Below, piece after piece: positions 16,715-26,102 of a stretch of DNA of 64,000 nt. The stretch lies in NCBI GenBank assembly GCA_910574965.1, contig CAJTDB010000010.1:1-64000 (forward strand). Reading direction: 5' to 3'. The stretch comes from Lachnospiraceae bacterium (GTDB lineage: Bacteria; Bacillota; Clostridia; Lachnospirales; Lachnospiraceae). Below the pieces are notes generated by a model that did no database searches, was not told where the DNA came from, and was given only the letters and a program-made list of their open reading frames with translations. A program made the position numbers and the translations under genes. Positions within the stretch are counted from its first letter, which is position 1. Each line of letters opens with the position of its first letter.

Positions 16715-17725
16715 ATGGCAAAAGTCAGTGTGATCGGCGCAGGAAGCTGGGGCATGGCCATTGCAAAAGTTCTGGAAACCAATGGGCATGATGTGATCGT
16801 TTGGTCCCATCGGGAGGAGGAAGCAGTCCGGCTTGCAAAGAAGCGGGAAAATGAGTCAAAACTTCCGGGGATAAAACTTTCAGAACATGCACAGTTTACA
16901 TCCGATCTGGAACAGGCTGTGAAAGAGCAGAAGGTTCTGATTCTGGCAGTGCCGTCTACGGCAGTCCGGATGACGGCCCGCCGGATGGCTCCCTATGCGC
17001 GGCCGGGAGCAGTCATTGTCAATCTGGCCAAGGGCATCGAAGAGCATACGTTAATGATACTGACAGATATCATTGAGCAGGAGATTCCGGGAGCCAATGC
17101 AGCGGTGCTGTCCGGTCCGAGCCATGCAGAGGAAGTAGGGCGGGGAATCCCCACAACTGTAGTGGCAGGAGCGAAAGATCAGAAGACTGCGGAGCTGATC
17201 CAGAACATTTTCATGAATCAGGTCTTTCGCGTTTATACAAGTCCGGATATGCTTGGAATTGAACTGGGCGGGGCGCTGAAAAATGTCATCGCTCTGGCCG
17301 CCGGCGTAGCGGACGGACTCGGCTGCGGGGATAATACAAAAGCAGCTCTGATTACCCGCGGGATTAAGGAGATGAGCCGTTTAGGAACCGCCATGGGCGG
17401 AAAGATCGAGACTTTTAACGGACTTACCGGCATCGGAGACCTCATCGTGACATGTGCTTCCGTGCACAGCCGGAACCGGAAGGCCGGCTACCTGATCGGA
17501 CAGGGCAGGACGATGCAGGAAGCCATGGAAGAAGTAAAGATGGTCGTAGAGGGCGTGTACTCGGCGAAAGCGGCCATGGTGCTGGCTGGAACTTACGGCG
17601 TGAACATGCCCATTGTGGAACAGGTGAACAAAGTGCTCTTTGAAAATAAACCGGCAAGAGAGGCTATGGAAGATCTGATGCTTCGGGACAAAAAGATCGA
17701 AAATCCAGAGCTGCCCTGGGAATAA
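16715..17725 (+). CDS. gpsA: Glycerol-3-phosphate dehydrogenase [NAD(P)+]
   Basis: A 336-aa cytosolic enzyme that reduces dihydroxyacetone phosphate to glycerol-3-phosphate for phospholipids. N-terminal Rossmann motif VIGAGSWGMAIAKVL (about 5-19), then LSGPSHAEEVGRGIPT, the catalytic lysine region ELGGALKNVIALAAG and NGLTGIGDLIVTC. Ribosome site AGGAGGTG. It ends nine bases before the end of the convergent ydjH-like gene; no terminator is evident between them. Confidence 0.97.
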   Translation: MAKVSVIGAGSWGMAIAKVLETNGHDVIVWSHREEEAVRLAKKRENESKLPGIKLSEHAQFTSDLEQAVKEQKVLILAVPSTAVRMTARRMAPYARPGAVIVNLAKGIEEHTLMILTDIIEQEIPGANAAVLSGPSHAEEVGRGIPTTVVAGAKDQKTAELIQNIFMNQVFRVYTSPDMLGIELGGALKNVIALAAGVADGLGCGDNTKAALITRGIKEMSRLGTAMGGKIETFNGLTGIGDLIVTCASVHSRNRKAGYLIGQGRTMQEAMEEVKMVVEGVYSAKAAMVLAGTYGVNMPIVEQVNKVLFENKPAREAMEDLMLRDKKIENPELPWE

Positions 17726-17734
17726 AAATGTCTG

Positions 17735-18589
17735 TTATAATTTGCGTCCCCCGCCGCCGTGGGTGCGTCCGGAGCCGGAACGGTGGGTGGTTGTACGCCC
17801 GGAGTTAGCGCTTCGGCCTGACCCGGAGGAGGATGTGTTTCGAGGGATCTTCCGGTGAGTGACAAACTGGTTGATTAAACGGTCACTGGATTCTGTAAGT
17901 GCAAGATGTCCTTTTTCCGATACGGGATAATGGTATGTTTCATGGGTCAGGCGGTACTGGCTGCGGACAGAGAAAAAGATTCCAAGAGCAGCAAAGGCCC
18001 CTGCGAACATACCAAAAAGCATGGACAGGAACGGGAACCCTTTTTTGCGGTAAGGGTCCCGCTGCCCGGTCTCTGAGGAAAGATGATACTGGTCCTCTGG
18101 GATTCCCTCTTTGATATATGCACTGGTGTCCTGAAGGACTGACAGTGCACTCTGCGCATAATTTTTCTCAAGTGCATCCTCATAGGCGTGATCTAATACC
18201 CTGTCTAAGCGCTCGTCGGTCAGATAGCGCATCATTTCCCCTTCTGTGGAAATGTAAATTTCCCCATGATCTAAATCAATCAGATAGAGCATCCCGTCAT
18301 GGGAGTCTCCCGTCCCGATATTCTGCTGTTCATAAAAGTCGTCTGCGTAATCAGCAGTGGATTTGCCGCCGGCGTCATTCGTGGAGACAACGGCAAAATC
18401 CATGCCGGTCTCTGTTTGGAGCTTTTGGATCGTATCTTCGATCTGCTGCTGTTCTTCCTGAGAAAAGATGCCTGCTTCATCGCAGACTCGGCGGGAACCC
18501 TCGGCCTGAATTTCTTTGCAGAAAAGAAGGCAGAACAAGAGAAGAACAAACAGATATGGGGAAATAATGTATCTTTTTGCATAACTCAT
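17735..18589 (-). CDS. TPM-domain membrane protein, YdjH/YgcG-like
   Basis: A 284-aa protein. A signal peptide or anchor (YLFVLLLFCLLFC, about 10-25) precedes a TPM domain (VCDEAGIFSQEEQQQIEDTI ... DFAVVSTNDAGG ... GDSHDGMLYLIDLDHGEIYIS), then a membrane segment (FLSMLFGMFAGAFAALGIFF, about 185-210) and a Ser/Gly/Arg-rich tail ending GGGGRKL. In Bacillus subtilis the related YdjH is in the pspA-ydjG-ydjH-ydjI operon. The start is 18589, overlapping the ydjG-like stop by ATGA; codons further upstream lie inside that gene. Confidence 0.82.
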   Translation of the reverse strand: MSYAKRYIISPYLFVLLLFCLLFCKEIQAEGSRRVCDEAGIFSQEEQQQIEDTIQKLQTETGMDFAVVSTNDAGGKSTADYADDFYEQQNIGTGDSHDGMLYLIDLDHGEIYISTEGEMMRYLTDERLDRVLDHAYEDALEKNYAQSALSVLQDTSAYIKEGIPEDQYHLSSETGQRDPYRKKGFPFLSMLFGMFAGAFAALGIFFSVRSQYRLTHETYHYPVSEKGHLALTESSDRLINQFVTHRKIPRNTSSSGSGRSANSGRTTTHRSGSGRTHGGGGRKL

Positions 18590-19614
18590 AGCATTAATCC
18601 TCCCAGCAGTGTAATCAGAGCCGTAACGGCGGCAAAGATTCCTCCGCAGACCGCAAGAAGCTTTCGGTAGTCTACAGGAAGCTGTCCGCAGATCTCGCCG
18701 GTCTGTCCGTTCATAGCAAAATAAAAGAGCGCTCCGTTTTGCCGATAGGTCAGAACCCATACAGGCAGCAGGACATAATGCCATACACTTTTTTGTTCAG
18801 ACATGAAAAACCGGTCTGCCTGGAAGGTGCCATGGCCGGTGATCGTATTGGTCAGCAGACTTTTTACATAGGTCTCCGTCTCTTTTTCGATCTCTGCCTC
18901 AAAGAACTCCTTTTCCATATCTTTCACTTCCGCCTGGAAGCCGGACAGGAAGCCCGTATGGAAAGGAGCGGCTTTTCTAAGGTCAAAAGGAAGGATGCCT
19001 TCTAGCATCCGTACCTGGGCTTTTTGAAGGGCATTGCGGGACAGGTCGCGCAGTTCGACCTGCCCGGAGCGCCGGATGGAATACACTTTGGTTTCCGTGT
19101 ATTCCGTATCCTGCGTGCGCCAGATTCGAATGTCTTTTGTGGTGCCATTAAGCTCTGCATTCATGGTCCGGTCACAGGTCCAGTATGGAAAATAAACCCC
19201 GGACAGTTTTTCGATCTGATTTTTAGAGAAAAAGGCCGGCGGGATGAATCGCTTGCGGCTGATCCAGGAGATGAACCGTTCTTTTGCCTCGTCTTTGGAG
19301 ATCTGGAAAGGAACCAACAGAGAAGGCATCTGCGTTCCGGACAGTTTTCCCGACAAGATAACAGGATTATGGCAGTAGTAGCAGAAGTCTGCGGCGGTAG
19401 TCTCCTCCATGGCGATCTGGGCTCCGCAGTTGGGACAGGTGTAGAGAAGCGTCTCGCTGTCCGGCTGTATTTCTTCGGAATGATCCAAAGGGAGTGCTTC
19501 AAGGTCCTCCCGGCAAAAGGAGGACAGACAATATTCGCATGTAAAATCCTGGCTTTGGGGGTCAAAGACCATGGATCCCCCGCAGTTGGGGCATTTGTAT
19601 GTAAGTGCTGACAT
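18586..19614 (-). CDS. Double zinc-ribbon protein, YdjG/TFIIB-zinc-ribbon-like
   Basis: A 342-aa protein. Two zinc ribbons at the N-terminus: YKCPNCGG...CEYC (about 6-30) and YTCPNCGA...CYYC (about 58-82). The middle region is soluble, and a C-terminal hydrophobic helix (AVCGGIFAAVTALITLLGGLML) ends the protein. It resembles B. subtilis YdjG. The start shares the A of the upstream stop (TAATG); the stop overlaps the YdjH-like start. The role is probably in membrane stress together with its two neighbours, inferred from the B. subtilis operon. Confidence 0.8.
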   Translation of the reverse strand: MSALTYKCPNCGGSMVFDPQSQDFTCEYCLSSFCREDLEALPLDHSEEIQPDSETLLYTCPNCGAQIAMEETTAADFCYYCHNPVILSGKLSGTQMPSLLVPFQISKDEAKERFISWISRKRFIPPAFFSKNQIEKLSGVYFPYWTCDRTMNAELNGTTKDIRIWRTQDTEYTETKVYSIRRSGQVELRDLSRNALQKAQVRMLEGILPFDLRKAAPFHTGFLSGFQAEVKDMEKEFFEAEIEKETETYVKSLLTNTITGHGTFQADRFFMSEQKSVWHYVLLPVWVLTYRQNGALFYFAMNGQTGEICGQLPVDYRKLLAVCGGIFAAVTALITLLGGLML

Positions 19615-20870
19615 TATGTGTGCTTCTTTCCGCAGTTCTGGCAGAATTTTCCATTGTTTATTGTACCGCAGGAGCAGGTCCATTCGGAAGAGGCCGGTTT
19701 TGGACTGCCGCATTCAGAGCAGAATTTTCCCTTGTTGACTGTGCCGCAGGAGCAGGTCCATTCAGAAGAGGCCGGTTTTGGACTGCCGCATTCGGAACAG
19801 AATTTTCCAGTATTGGCTGCGCCGCAGGAACAGGTCCAGGCATCAGAAGCGGCGGGCAAAGCCGTCTGCGCGGTCTGCTGCGCCTGCATCTGACGAACAT
19901 TCGTTCGAGAAGCAGCATCCAGAAAGTTTCCGCCTGCCTGCATCCCCATTCCCATGCCCATAAAGCCGGTCATAGCGCCGCCCTTGTTGGAGCCTGCGGC
20001 TTCCATGCCTCTGGCGAGGGCACCCTGCACATAGCCTTCCCGGACGGAGGCGTCACTCAGCATGGCACCTTGATTGCGCAGGTGAATGAGCTTTTTGGAT
20101 TCCTCGTCATAGGAGACGCTGGCAATGCCGACGGACTGAATCTCCATGCCTCTGTTCTGGTTCCAGTCGCCGTCTAACACATGGGCCATGTAGCCGCCTA
20201 ACTCCCGGCTTTTGGAAGTGACATGAGAGATGCGGATGCCGTCTGCGGACATCTGGTTCAGAGCGGACTGCAGAGCTTCGAGAAATTCATTCAGATATTG
20301 TTCGTTGATCTCGGATACGGTTACATGGTCGTCGTTTTTCGGGATGACTTCTGCATAAAATTTCAATGGATTTGTGATTTTTATGGAGTAGGTTCCGTGT
20401 GCCCGAAGAAAAAGTTCTGCATTGTAAAAGTTGTCGAAATAGTTGACCGGATTGCGGGTGCCGAACTTGATTCCTTTGATCTCCTGCAGATTGATAAAAT
20501 AGACCTTCTGCTTTGAGGGAGTCTGTCCGCCAAAACGGATGCGGTCAAAAATATCATTCAGTGTGTCCTTAAACTCTCCATTTAAAAGAGAGGGAAGAGA
20601 AGAATCGCTGACTTCATAATATCCTTCTTCTGCGGTATAGTCGATAACCTTACCGCCATCTGTCAGCATCATAAACTGATTGGGAGCGACGTGGATGACA
20701 GAGCCGTTGGATACAGTGTCCGTACTTTTCTTTTTGTTCTGTCCCTGGCGGGTGCAGATCCCTTTTGTAAATACAACCTGATCGCCCAGATCGTCAGCTT
20801 CATAAACTTCCAGCCAACTGTCTGCAAGTGCTCCTTTTACAGCGGAAGCAGTGGCTTTGATGATTCCCAT
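19614..20870 (-). CDS. SPFH-domain protein with three C-terminal zinc ribbons, YdjI-like
   Basis: A 418-aa protein. The N-terminal two-thirds (MGIIKATASAVKGALADSW ...) match the SPFH/virion-core-like YdjI family, which recruits PspA to membranes in B. subtilis. A Gly/Met-rich linker (MGMGMGMQAGGN) leads to three tandem zinc ribbons WxCSCGxxNxGKFCxxCG (about 342-415). The last two ribbons are nearly identical over 26 residues and repeat at 78 bp in the DNA. It is first in a three-gene minus-strand operon; no pspA gene is nearby. Confidence 0.85.
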   Translation of the reverse strand: MGIIKATASAVKGALADSWLEVYEADDLGDQVVFTKGICTRQGQNKKKSTDTVSNGSVIHVAPNQFMMLTDGGKVIDYTAEEGYYEVSDSSLPSLLNGEFKDTLNDIFDRIRFGGQTPSKQKVYFINLQEIKGIKFGTRNPVNYFDNFYNAELFLRAHGTYSIKITNPLKFYAEVIPKNDDHVTVSEINEQYLNEFLEALQSALNQMSADGIRISHVTSKSRELGGYMAHVLDGDWNQNRGMEIQSVGIASVSYDEESKKLIHLRNQGAMLSDASVREGYVQGALARGMEAAGSNKGGAMTGFMGMGMGMQAGGNFLDAASRTNVRQMQAQQTAQTALPAASDAWTCSCGAANTGKFCSECGSPKPASSEWTCSCGTVNKGKFCSECGSPKPASSEWTCSCGTINNGKFCQNCGKKHT

Positions 20871-20923
20871 AGGTACCTCCTAGTTGCGGTATGCCGGATG
20901 TGTGCATTACCTGTATTTCCTAT

Positions 20924-20952
20924 ATTATACAATCGAATACATAAAATCACAA
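20924..20952 (-). promoter_or_regulatory. Promoter of the ydjI-ydjG-ydjH-like operon
   Basis: On the minus strand TTGTGA (20952-20947), 17-bp spacer, TATAAT (20929-20924). The leader is about 45 nt. Confidence 0.65.
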
Positions 20953-21014
20953 GACGGATTCGGCTTGATGAACGGGAAGTTGTTCATAAAACGAAAACAA
21001 CAGGGGGGTTTTTA

Positions 21015-21065
21015 CAAACGAACGTTTGCAAGGAGGTAGATATCCCCGTTAAATTGTGCTATAAT
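21015..21065 (+). promoter_or_regulatory. Palindrome and -10 box upstream of dus
   Basis: A perfect inverted repeat CAAACG-AA-CGTTTG at 21015-21028 lies upstream of TATAAT (21060-21065). No good -35 is found at the usual distance. The palindrome could be a repressor or activator site for the dus operon, but its regulator is not known. Confidence 0.4.
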
Positions 21066-21130
21066 AGAAAATAATTTACATATACCAGATAGAATACCAA
21101 TCGGGAAAGAATCCCAGGAGAATCCCTGTT

Positions 21131-22096
21131 ATGGAGATCAAATCAATAAGACTTGGAGGGCTTTTGCTCCCTTCTAATGTGCTGATGGCCCCTCTGGCCG
21201 GCTATACCTGTTATCCCTTCCGGATGCTGGCCTACGAGCTTGGAGCCGGGCTGTGCTTTACAGAGATGGTCAGTGCGAACGGGCTGAAATACGAGGACCG
21301 TGCGACCAGGCGTCTTTTGTTTACCACCAGAGAAGAACCTATCCGGGCGGTTCAGCTTTTAGGAGGTCATCCGGCGGTGATGGGACAGATGGCAGGAAGC
21401 GAGCTTTTGAAAGATTTTGCGGTTATTGATCTGAATATGGGCTGTCCGGTCCCCAATGTATTCAAGAGTGGTGAGGGAAGTGCGCTGATGCTGGATCAGA
21501 AGCGGGCATCAGCTATCATCCAAAACTGCAAGAAAAGCGGAAAGATCGTGACGGTCAAGTGCAGAACTGGTGTTCGAGAAGATGAAATGTTTGCGGCGGA
21601 GTTTGCCCGGATGTGCGAAGCGTCCGGTGCAGATATGATTACGATTCACGGTCGGAGCCGAAGCATGATGTATGACGGAACGCCTTATTACCGGGAGATT
21701 GCGCAGGCCAAAGCAGCGGTTGGCATCCCGGTCATAGCAAACGGCGGGATTTTCTCCATAGAAGATGCAAAGAAGATGATGGAGCGGACAGGAGCAGACG
21801 GGGTTATGTTGGCCCGTTACGGGCTGGAACATCCATTTATTTTCCAGGAGCTGACCGGGAAGCCCTGCCAAAAGACAGCCTTTCAGATTCTGACAGAGCA
21901 GCTTGACCTGACAAAGCAGTATTATGATGAGACTTATACATTAATCTATATAAAGAAACTGGCGGCTTATATGATGAAAAAGCGCAGAGGAACTAAACAT
22001 TATAAGGAACGGCTGTACAAAAGCGGGAGCATTCAGGAGCTGCAGGAAATGCTGCGGCTGATCTTCCTGGAACATCCAAAGGAGACAGAGCAATGA
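21131..22096 (+). CDS. tRNA-dihydrouridine synthase
   Basis: A 321-aa FMN enzyme that reduces uridine to dihydrouridine in tRNA. N-terminal LMAPLAGYTCYPFRML, the active-site Cys motif DLNMGCPVPNVFKSGEGSALM (about 99-119), KCRTGV, and TIHGRSRSMMYDGTPY. It matches the DusB-like group of Firmicutes. Ribosome site AGGAG. The following LRR gene starts 16 bases after the stop, so the genes are probably co-transcribed. Confidence 0.93.
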   Translation: MEIKSIRLGGLLLPSNVLMAPLAGYTCYPFRMLAYELGAGLCFTEMVSANGLKYEDRATRRLLFTTREEPIRAVQLLGGHPAVMGQMAGSELLKDFAVIDLNMGCPVPNVFKSGEGSALMLDQKRASAIIQNCKKSGKIVTVKCRTGVREDEMFAAEFARMCEASGADMITIHGRSRSMMYDGTPYYREIAQAKAAVGIPVIANGGIFSIEDAKKMMERTGADGVMLARYGLEHPFIFQELTGKPCQKTAFQILTEQLDLTKQYYDETYTLIYIKKLAAYMMKKRRGTKHYKERLYKSGSIQELQEMLRLIFLEHPKETEQ

Positions 22097-22112
22097 CAGG
22101 AGAGGGAGCAAA

Positions 22113-25100
22113 ATGGGAGAGTTTATCATAGAGGATGGAGTGCTGAAGGCATATACAGGAAGAGCGGAAATAGTGGAAGTGCCAAAGGAGGTTCATACTA
22201 TCGGGGAGGGCGCCTTTAAGGCGTGTGTCTCTTTGCGGAAAGTCGTTCTGCCTTTTGGACTTCAGTGCATCCAGGATCATGCCTTTAAGGGCTGCCGTCT
22301 TCTGGAAGAAGTCCGGATTCCAAACGGCGTGTCCAAAGTGGGAAATTATGCCTTTCACCGCTGTCATGCACTGCGGGAAGCCGTACTGCCGCCTCTTGTG
22401 GAGGAGCTGGGGGACTGCGTGTTCCTGTACTGCGACAGCCTGACCAGGGTGCGGATACCAGGGGTCAGGCGGTTTGGAAGACAGGTATTTGTCAATGACG
22501 TGCTGCTGAAGGAGGTTGAGATCTCCAGGGAGTTGGATGAAGAAAGCATCTGCGATGTATTTACAGGCTGCGGAAATATCCGGCGGATCTGCTTTGCAGA
22601 TGGGGAATGTTTTGAGATCGCCAACGCAGTGGAGGCAGTGGCAGGGGAGCATATACTTCCTTCCCTCGTTCGCCAAATCGCTGTAGATGTACTGCGGATG
22701 ATGGAGCTTCAGGGCCGGTGCCTGACCCGGTTTTTGACCAATCTGAAGCATGTGGATATTCCGGAAGGAATCGAAGTCTTAGCAAAGAGCTGCTTTTATG
22801 ACAAGCGGGGTATTCTGTCAGTTCGCCTGCCCAAATCCCTAAAGGAGATCGAAAGCCGGGCCTTTCGCAACTGCATCAGCCTGGAGACAGTGGAATTTGC
22901 AGGAGAGCAGGTTCGGATTCACGAGGATGCATTTAAGAACTGTACATCTTTAAAAACGGTCCGGACGTATGATGGAACAAGGTATCATTTTAGCGGAATA
23001 TCCGGTATCCATCAGACAGAGGCACCGGATATGGTCCGTGTGATCCAAAAGCAGGTATTGGGAAATTTCTGTATCAGCGGGACAATGCTTTTGAAATATC
23101 TGGGGGAGGAGTCCCGTGTCGTGGTTCCGGAAGGGATTACGAGAATCGCGGAAGAGGCTTTTGCGGGAAACGAGGCCATAGACCGGGTACTTCTGCCGGA
23201 AAGTGTCCGTACGATTGGCGCGGAGGCATTCCGGGACTGCCTGCTGCTGCAGACGATCCGGCTGCCGGAAGGATTAGAAGAGATTGGACCAGGTGCGTTT
23301 GAAAACTGCGTCAAGCTGATTCGGATACATCTGCCCGCCCAGGTGGTCCGGATCGAAGAAAGGACGTTTCGGCGATGTCAGGTGCTCCGGGAAGTCTGCT
23401 TGCCGGAAGGCTTTCAAAACATCGGAGAAAGTGCTTTTTATGGCTGCCCTTCTTTAAAGAAAGTGGAATTTCCAGAAAGCCTTACATCGATTGGAAAAAT
23501 GGCGTTCTTTCGCTGCAGTGCCCTTCAGGAAGTGCATCTTCTAGCAGGGATAAAGCAGGTAGGAAGTCTTGCCTTTGCCGAAAGCGGTGTAAGAAGCGTG
23601 TGGGTGTCAGGAAACGGCCGGGACTATGGAACGGATCTTTTTGCAGGCTGTGCAAAGCTGAAGATGCTGGTGCTTGAGGAGGGCGTGGAGCATATCCCGG
23701 ACAAATTCGCCTATGGATGTGCGGCGCTTCGACAGGTCCGTCTGCCGCAGTCGCTTTGCTCGGCAGGCAGACATGCATGGGAAGGAACGCCCTGGCTTTC
23801 CTCTTGCCTGGAAGGACAGGCCGGCGGAGTGTTCTGGGACGGAAGAGATCTGGAAGGAGAGGTGCATCTTTCGGAACAGATCCGTATTCTGGCCGGAGGG
23901 GCTTTCTATGGAAATGAAAAGGTGACGTCTGTAGTTTTGCCGGAGAGCGTCCGGTGGATAGGTCCGGCGGCGTTTAAGGGCTGCAGGAAGCTTCTGCAGG
24001 TGACAGTGCCGTCCGGTTTGAAGAAGCTGGAGGCGGAAGTCTTTTCCGGATGCACCGGGCTTTGGTCGGTCACTGCCGGGAAAGAGGGCGTATTTCCCGT
24101 GTGGGAGTCTGTAGGAGAACGTGCGTTCTATCGATGCGGAAAGCTGGAACAGATTTCTTGGGAGAACTTAAAGGAGATCGGGAAGGAAGCCTTTGCAGGC
24201 TGTACAAAGCTTGAGACGTGCTGTGTTCGGTCGGTGCAGAGCATTGGAGAGCGGGCCTTTGCACAGACAAGATGGGTAGAGCCGACAGAAGGTCCGTTTG
24301 CAGTGGTCGGCGGCATCGTTGTCTTTGGCGGCGGGTGTGCAGGTGAAGTCTGTCTGCCAAAACATGTGACCGGAATCGCTCCTTATGCGTTTGCGGGAAA
24401 TAGCCGCATTACCAAAATTGTATTTTCCGAAGGGCTTGCGGAAATCGCAGAGGGAGCATTTTCCGGCTGCAGCGCCCTTGCAGATGCGGTATTTCCAGAG
24501 GGACTGCAAAAGATTGGTGCAAGGGCTTTTGAGCGGTGTTGTTCCATAAAAGAAGTACGGACGGCTTCTCCTTTTGTGGGGGCTTCGGCCTTTGCCGGGT
24601 GCCGGTCTTTGCACACGGCAGTTCTGTCCGGGGTGACAGTGCTGGAAGAATGTACGTTTGCTTGCTGCAAAGAGCTGCGGGCGTGTACCTGCGGGCAGGC
24701 CGTAAAGATAGGTTCCGGCTGCTTTGCCGGCTGCGGGAAACTGCGGGATATTTCTTTTGTCAAAGCGGAGGTTATCGGAACCCATGCGATGGAGGACTGC
24801 GACAGCTTAACGTCTGTGGAGCTTCCGGACGGAATCTGGATCAAAGCACACGCCTTTGAGGACTGCTGCGGGCTGGAGGAGATCCGGCTTGTGGGGGAGA
24901 CGGGACAGATTCGGCTGTCAGAATATGCCTTTTCGGGATGTACGGCGCTTTGCCGGGTGGTCTGCCTGGGAGAGACATGGACGTTTCATACTTATCATGA
25001 TATGTTTTCGGAAAAGATTCCGGAGACGGCAAGGCTTTTGTATCACAGTGCCTGCTCCTGTTTTGAGACAGAGCAGGAAACGCTGTGCGGCTACCGGGGC

Positions 25101-26102
25101 GCAGGGCGTTCGGTGCGGATTCCGGAAGGTATCCGGCGGATAGAGGCGGAGGTATTTCGGGACCGGATGATGCTCCGGGAAGTGGAGATTCCAAAAAGTG
25201 TGGAGTATATCGGTGCCAGGGCATTTCACGGAACGGCCTGGATGGAGCAGAAGCGAAAGGAAAATCCGCTTGTGGCCGTAAATGGGATGCTGTTAGACGG
25301 CTCTTCCTGTCAGATGGAAGTGACGATTCCAAAGGAGATTCGAATGGTGTGCGGATGGGCATTTGCGGGGGGTCTTGGGATCAGAAGCATTCGTTTTTGC
25401 TCTGACAGAGTGCGTGTGGAAGAATACGCCTTTCGAAACTGTATTAATTTGGAGGAAATGATTTTGCCGGACGGTTCGGCGGTTCGGTTCACCGGGCTTT
25501 CGGACCGGACAAGAGAACTGCCGCCTTTGGCCAGGCAGGCGGCTTTTGACAGCCTGAATTGTTTTAAAACAGACGAAGACGGTATGCTTTTAGAGTGTAC
25601 GGGAAATATTTCCGGGCTTCGGCTGGCGTATGGAATCACATCTGTAGGAGACGGAGCGTTCCAGGACGGAAATCTTTTGACAGAGGTGACGATGCCAAAG
25701 ACGGTCCGGTCCATCGGGAAACGGGCGTTCGCAGGCTGCAAATGGTTGGGAGCGGTAAAAGGTGCTCTGGGGGTGGAACAGATCAAAGAGCAGGCCTTTG
25801 CAGGCTGCGGCGTACTTCGGCAGGTGGAGCTGTCGGAAAAATTCCGGCATATGGGCGCAGGAGCCTTTGAAAACTGTACGTCGCTTTCTGAGATCCTGCT
25901 GCCGGAAGGGGTGGAAGAGATTCCGGCCAGAGCCTTTTACCGGTGCCACAAGCTGAAAAAGGCAGTCTTTCCTTCTACTTTGAAAAGAATCGGGAAGGAA
26001 GCGTTTGCGTTTTGCAGAGAGCTGACCGATATCCGCCTGCCAGATGGCGTTCTCCTGGAAGAACGTGCGTTCGAAGGATGCGAAGAGACAGGAGGCATGT
26101 AA
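22113..26102 (+). CDS. Giant BspA-type leucine-rich repeat protein without export signal
   Basis: A 1329-aa protein built almost entirely from LRR_5/BspA-type repeats of about 23 residues with the pattern IGxxAFxxCxxLxxVxLPxxLxxI. Blocks without repeat regularity (about 165-215, 300-325, 565-600, 745-770, 985-1010, 1065-1090) appear to split the protein into several solenoids. It is rich in cysteine at the CxxL position. There is no signal peptide, membrane segment or sorting signal, unlike most BspA-type surface proteins, so a cytoplasmic role or non-classical export is implied. Ribosome site GGAGAGGGAG. It is joined to dus upstream and to the aldo/keto reductase immediately downstream. Confidence 0.85.
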   Translation: MGEFIIEDGVLKAYTGRAEIVEVPKEVHTIGEGAFKACVSLRKVVLPFGLQCIQDHAFKGCRLLEEVRIPNGVSKVGNYAFHRCHALREAVLPPLVEELGDCVFLYCDSLTRVRIPGVRRFGRQVFVNDVLLKEVEISRELDEESICDVFTGCGNIRRICFADGECFEIANAVEAVAGEHILPSLVRQIAVDVLRMMELQGRCLTRFLTNLKHVDIPEGIEVLAKSCFYDKRGILSVRLPKSLKEIESRAFRNCISLETVEFAGEQVRIHEDAFKNCTSLKTVRTYDGTRYHFSGISGIHQTEAPDMVRVIQKQVLGNFCISGTMLLKYLGEESRVVVPEGITRIAEEAFAGNEAIDRVLLPESVRTIGAEAFRDCLLLQTIRLPEGLEEIGPGAFENCVKLIRIHLPAQVVRIEERTFRRCQVLREVCLPEGFQNIGESAFYGCPSLKKVEFPESLTSIGKMAFFRCSALQEVHLLAGIKQVGSLAFAESGVRSVWVSGNGRDYGTDLFAGCAKLKMLVLEEGVEHIPDKFAYGCAALRQVRLPQSLCSAGRHAWEGTPWLSSCLEGQAGGVFWDGRDLEGEVHLSEQIRILAGGAFYGNEKVTSVVLPESVRWIGPAAFKGCRKLLQVTVPSGLKKLEAEVFSGCTGLWSVTAGKEGVFPVWESVGERAFYRCGKLEQISWENLKEIGKEAFAGCTKLETCCVRSVQSIGERAFAQTRWVEPTEGPFAVVGGIVVFGGGCAGEVCLPKHVTGIAPYAFAGNSRITKIVFSEGLAEIAEGAFSGCSALADAVFPEGLQKIGARAFERCCSIKEVRTASPFVGASAFAGCRSLHTAVLSGVTVLEECTFACCKELRACTCGQAVKIGSGCFAGCGKLRDISFVKAEVIGTHAMEDCDSLTSVELPDGIWIKAHAFEDCCGLEEIRLVGETGQIRLSEYAFSGCTALCRVVCLGETWTFHTYHDMFSEKIPETARLLYHSACSCFETEQETLCGYRGAGRSVRIPEGIRRIEAEVFRDRMMLREVEIPKSVEYIGARAFHGTAWMEQKRKENPLVAVNGMLLDGSSCQMEVTIPKEIRMVCGWAFAGGLGIRSIRFCSDRVRVEEYAFRNCINLEEMILPDGSAVRFTGLSDRTRELPPLARQAAFDSLNCFKTDEDGMLLECTGNISGLRLAYGITSVGDGAFQDGNLLTEVTMPKTVRSIGKRAFAGCKWLGAVKGALGVEQIKEQAFAGCGVLRQVELSEKFRHMGAGAFENCTSLSEILLPEGVEEIPARAFYRCHKLKKAVFPSTLKRIGKEAFAFCRELTDIRLPDGVLLEERAFEGCEETGGM

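Noticed and set aside
23482-25949. Several long antisense and other-frame open frames inside the LRR gene
   Set aside because: They are shadows caused by high GC at third positions and repeat structure; the LRR frame is uninterrupted and has clear family signals.
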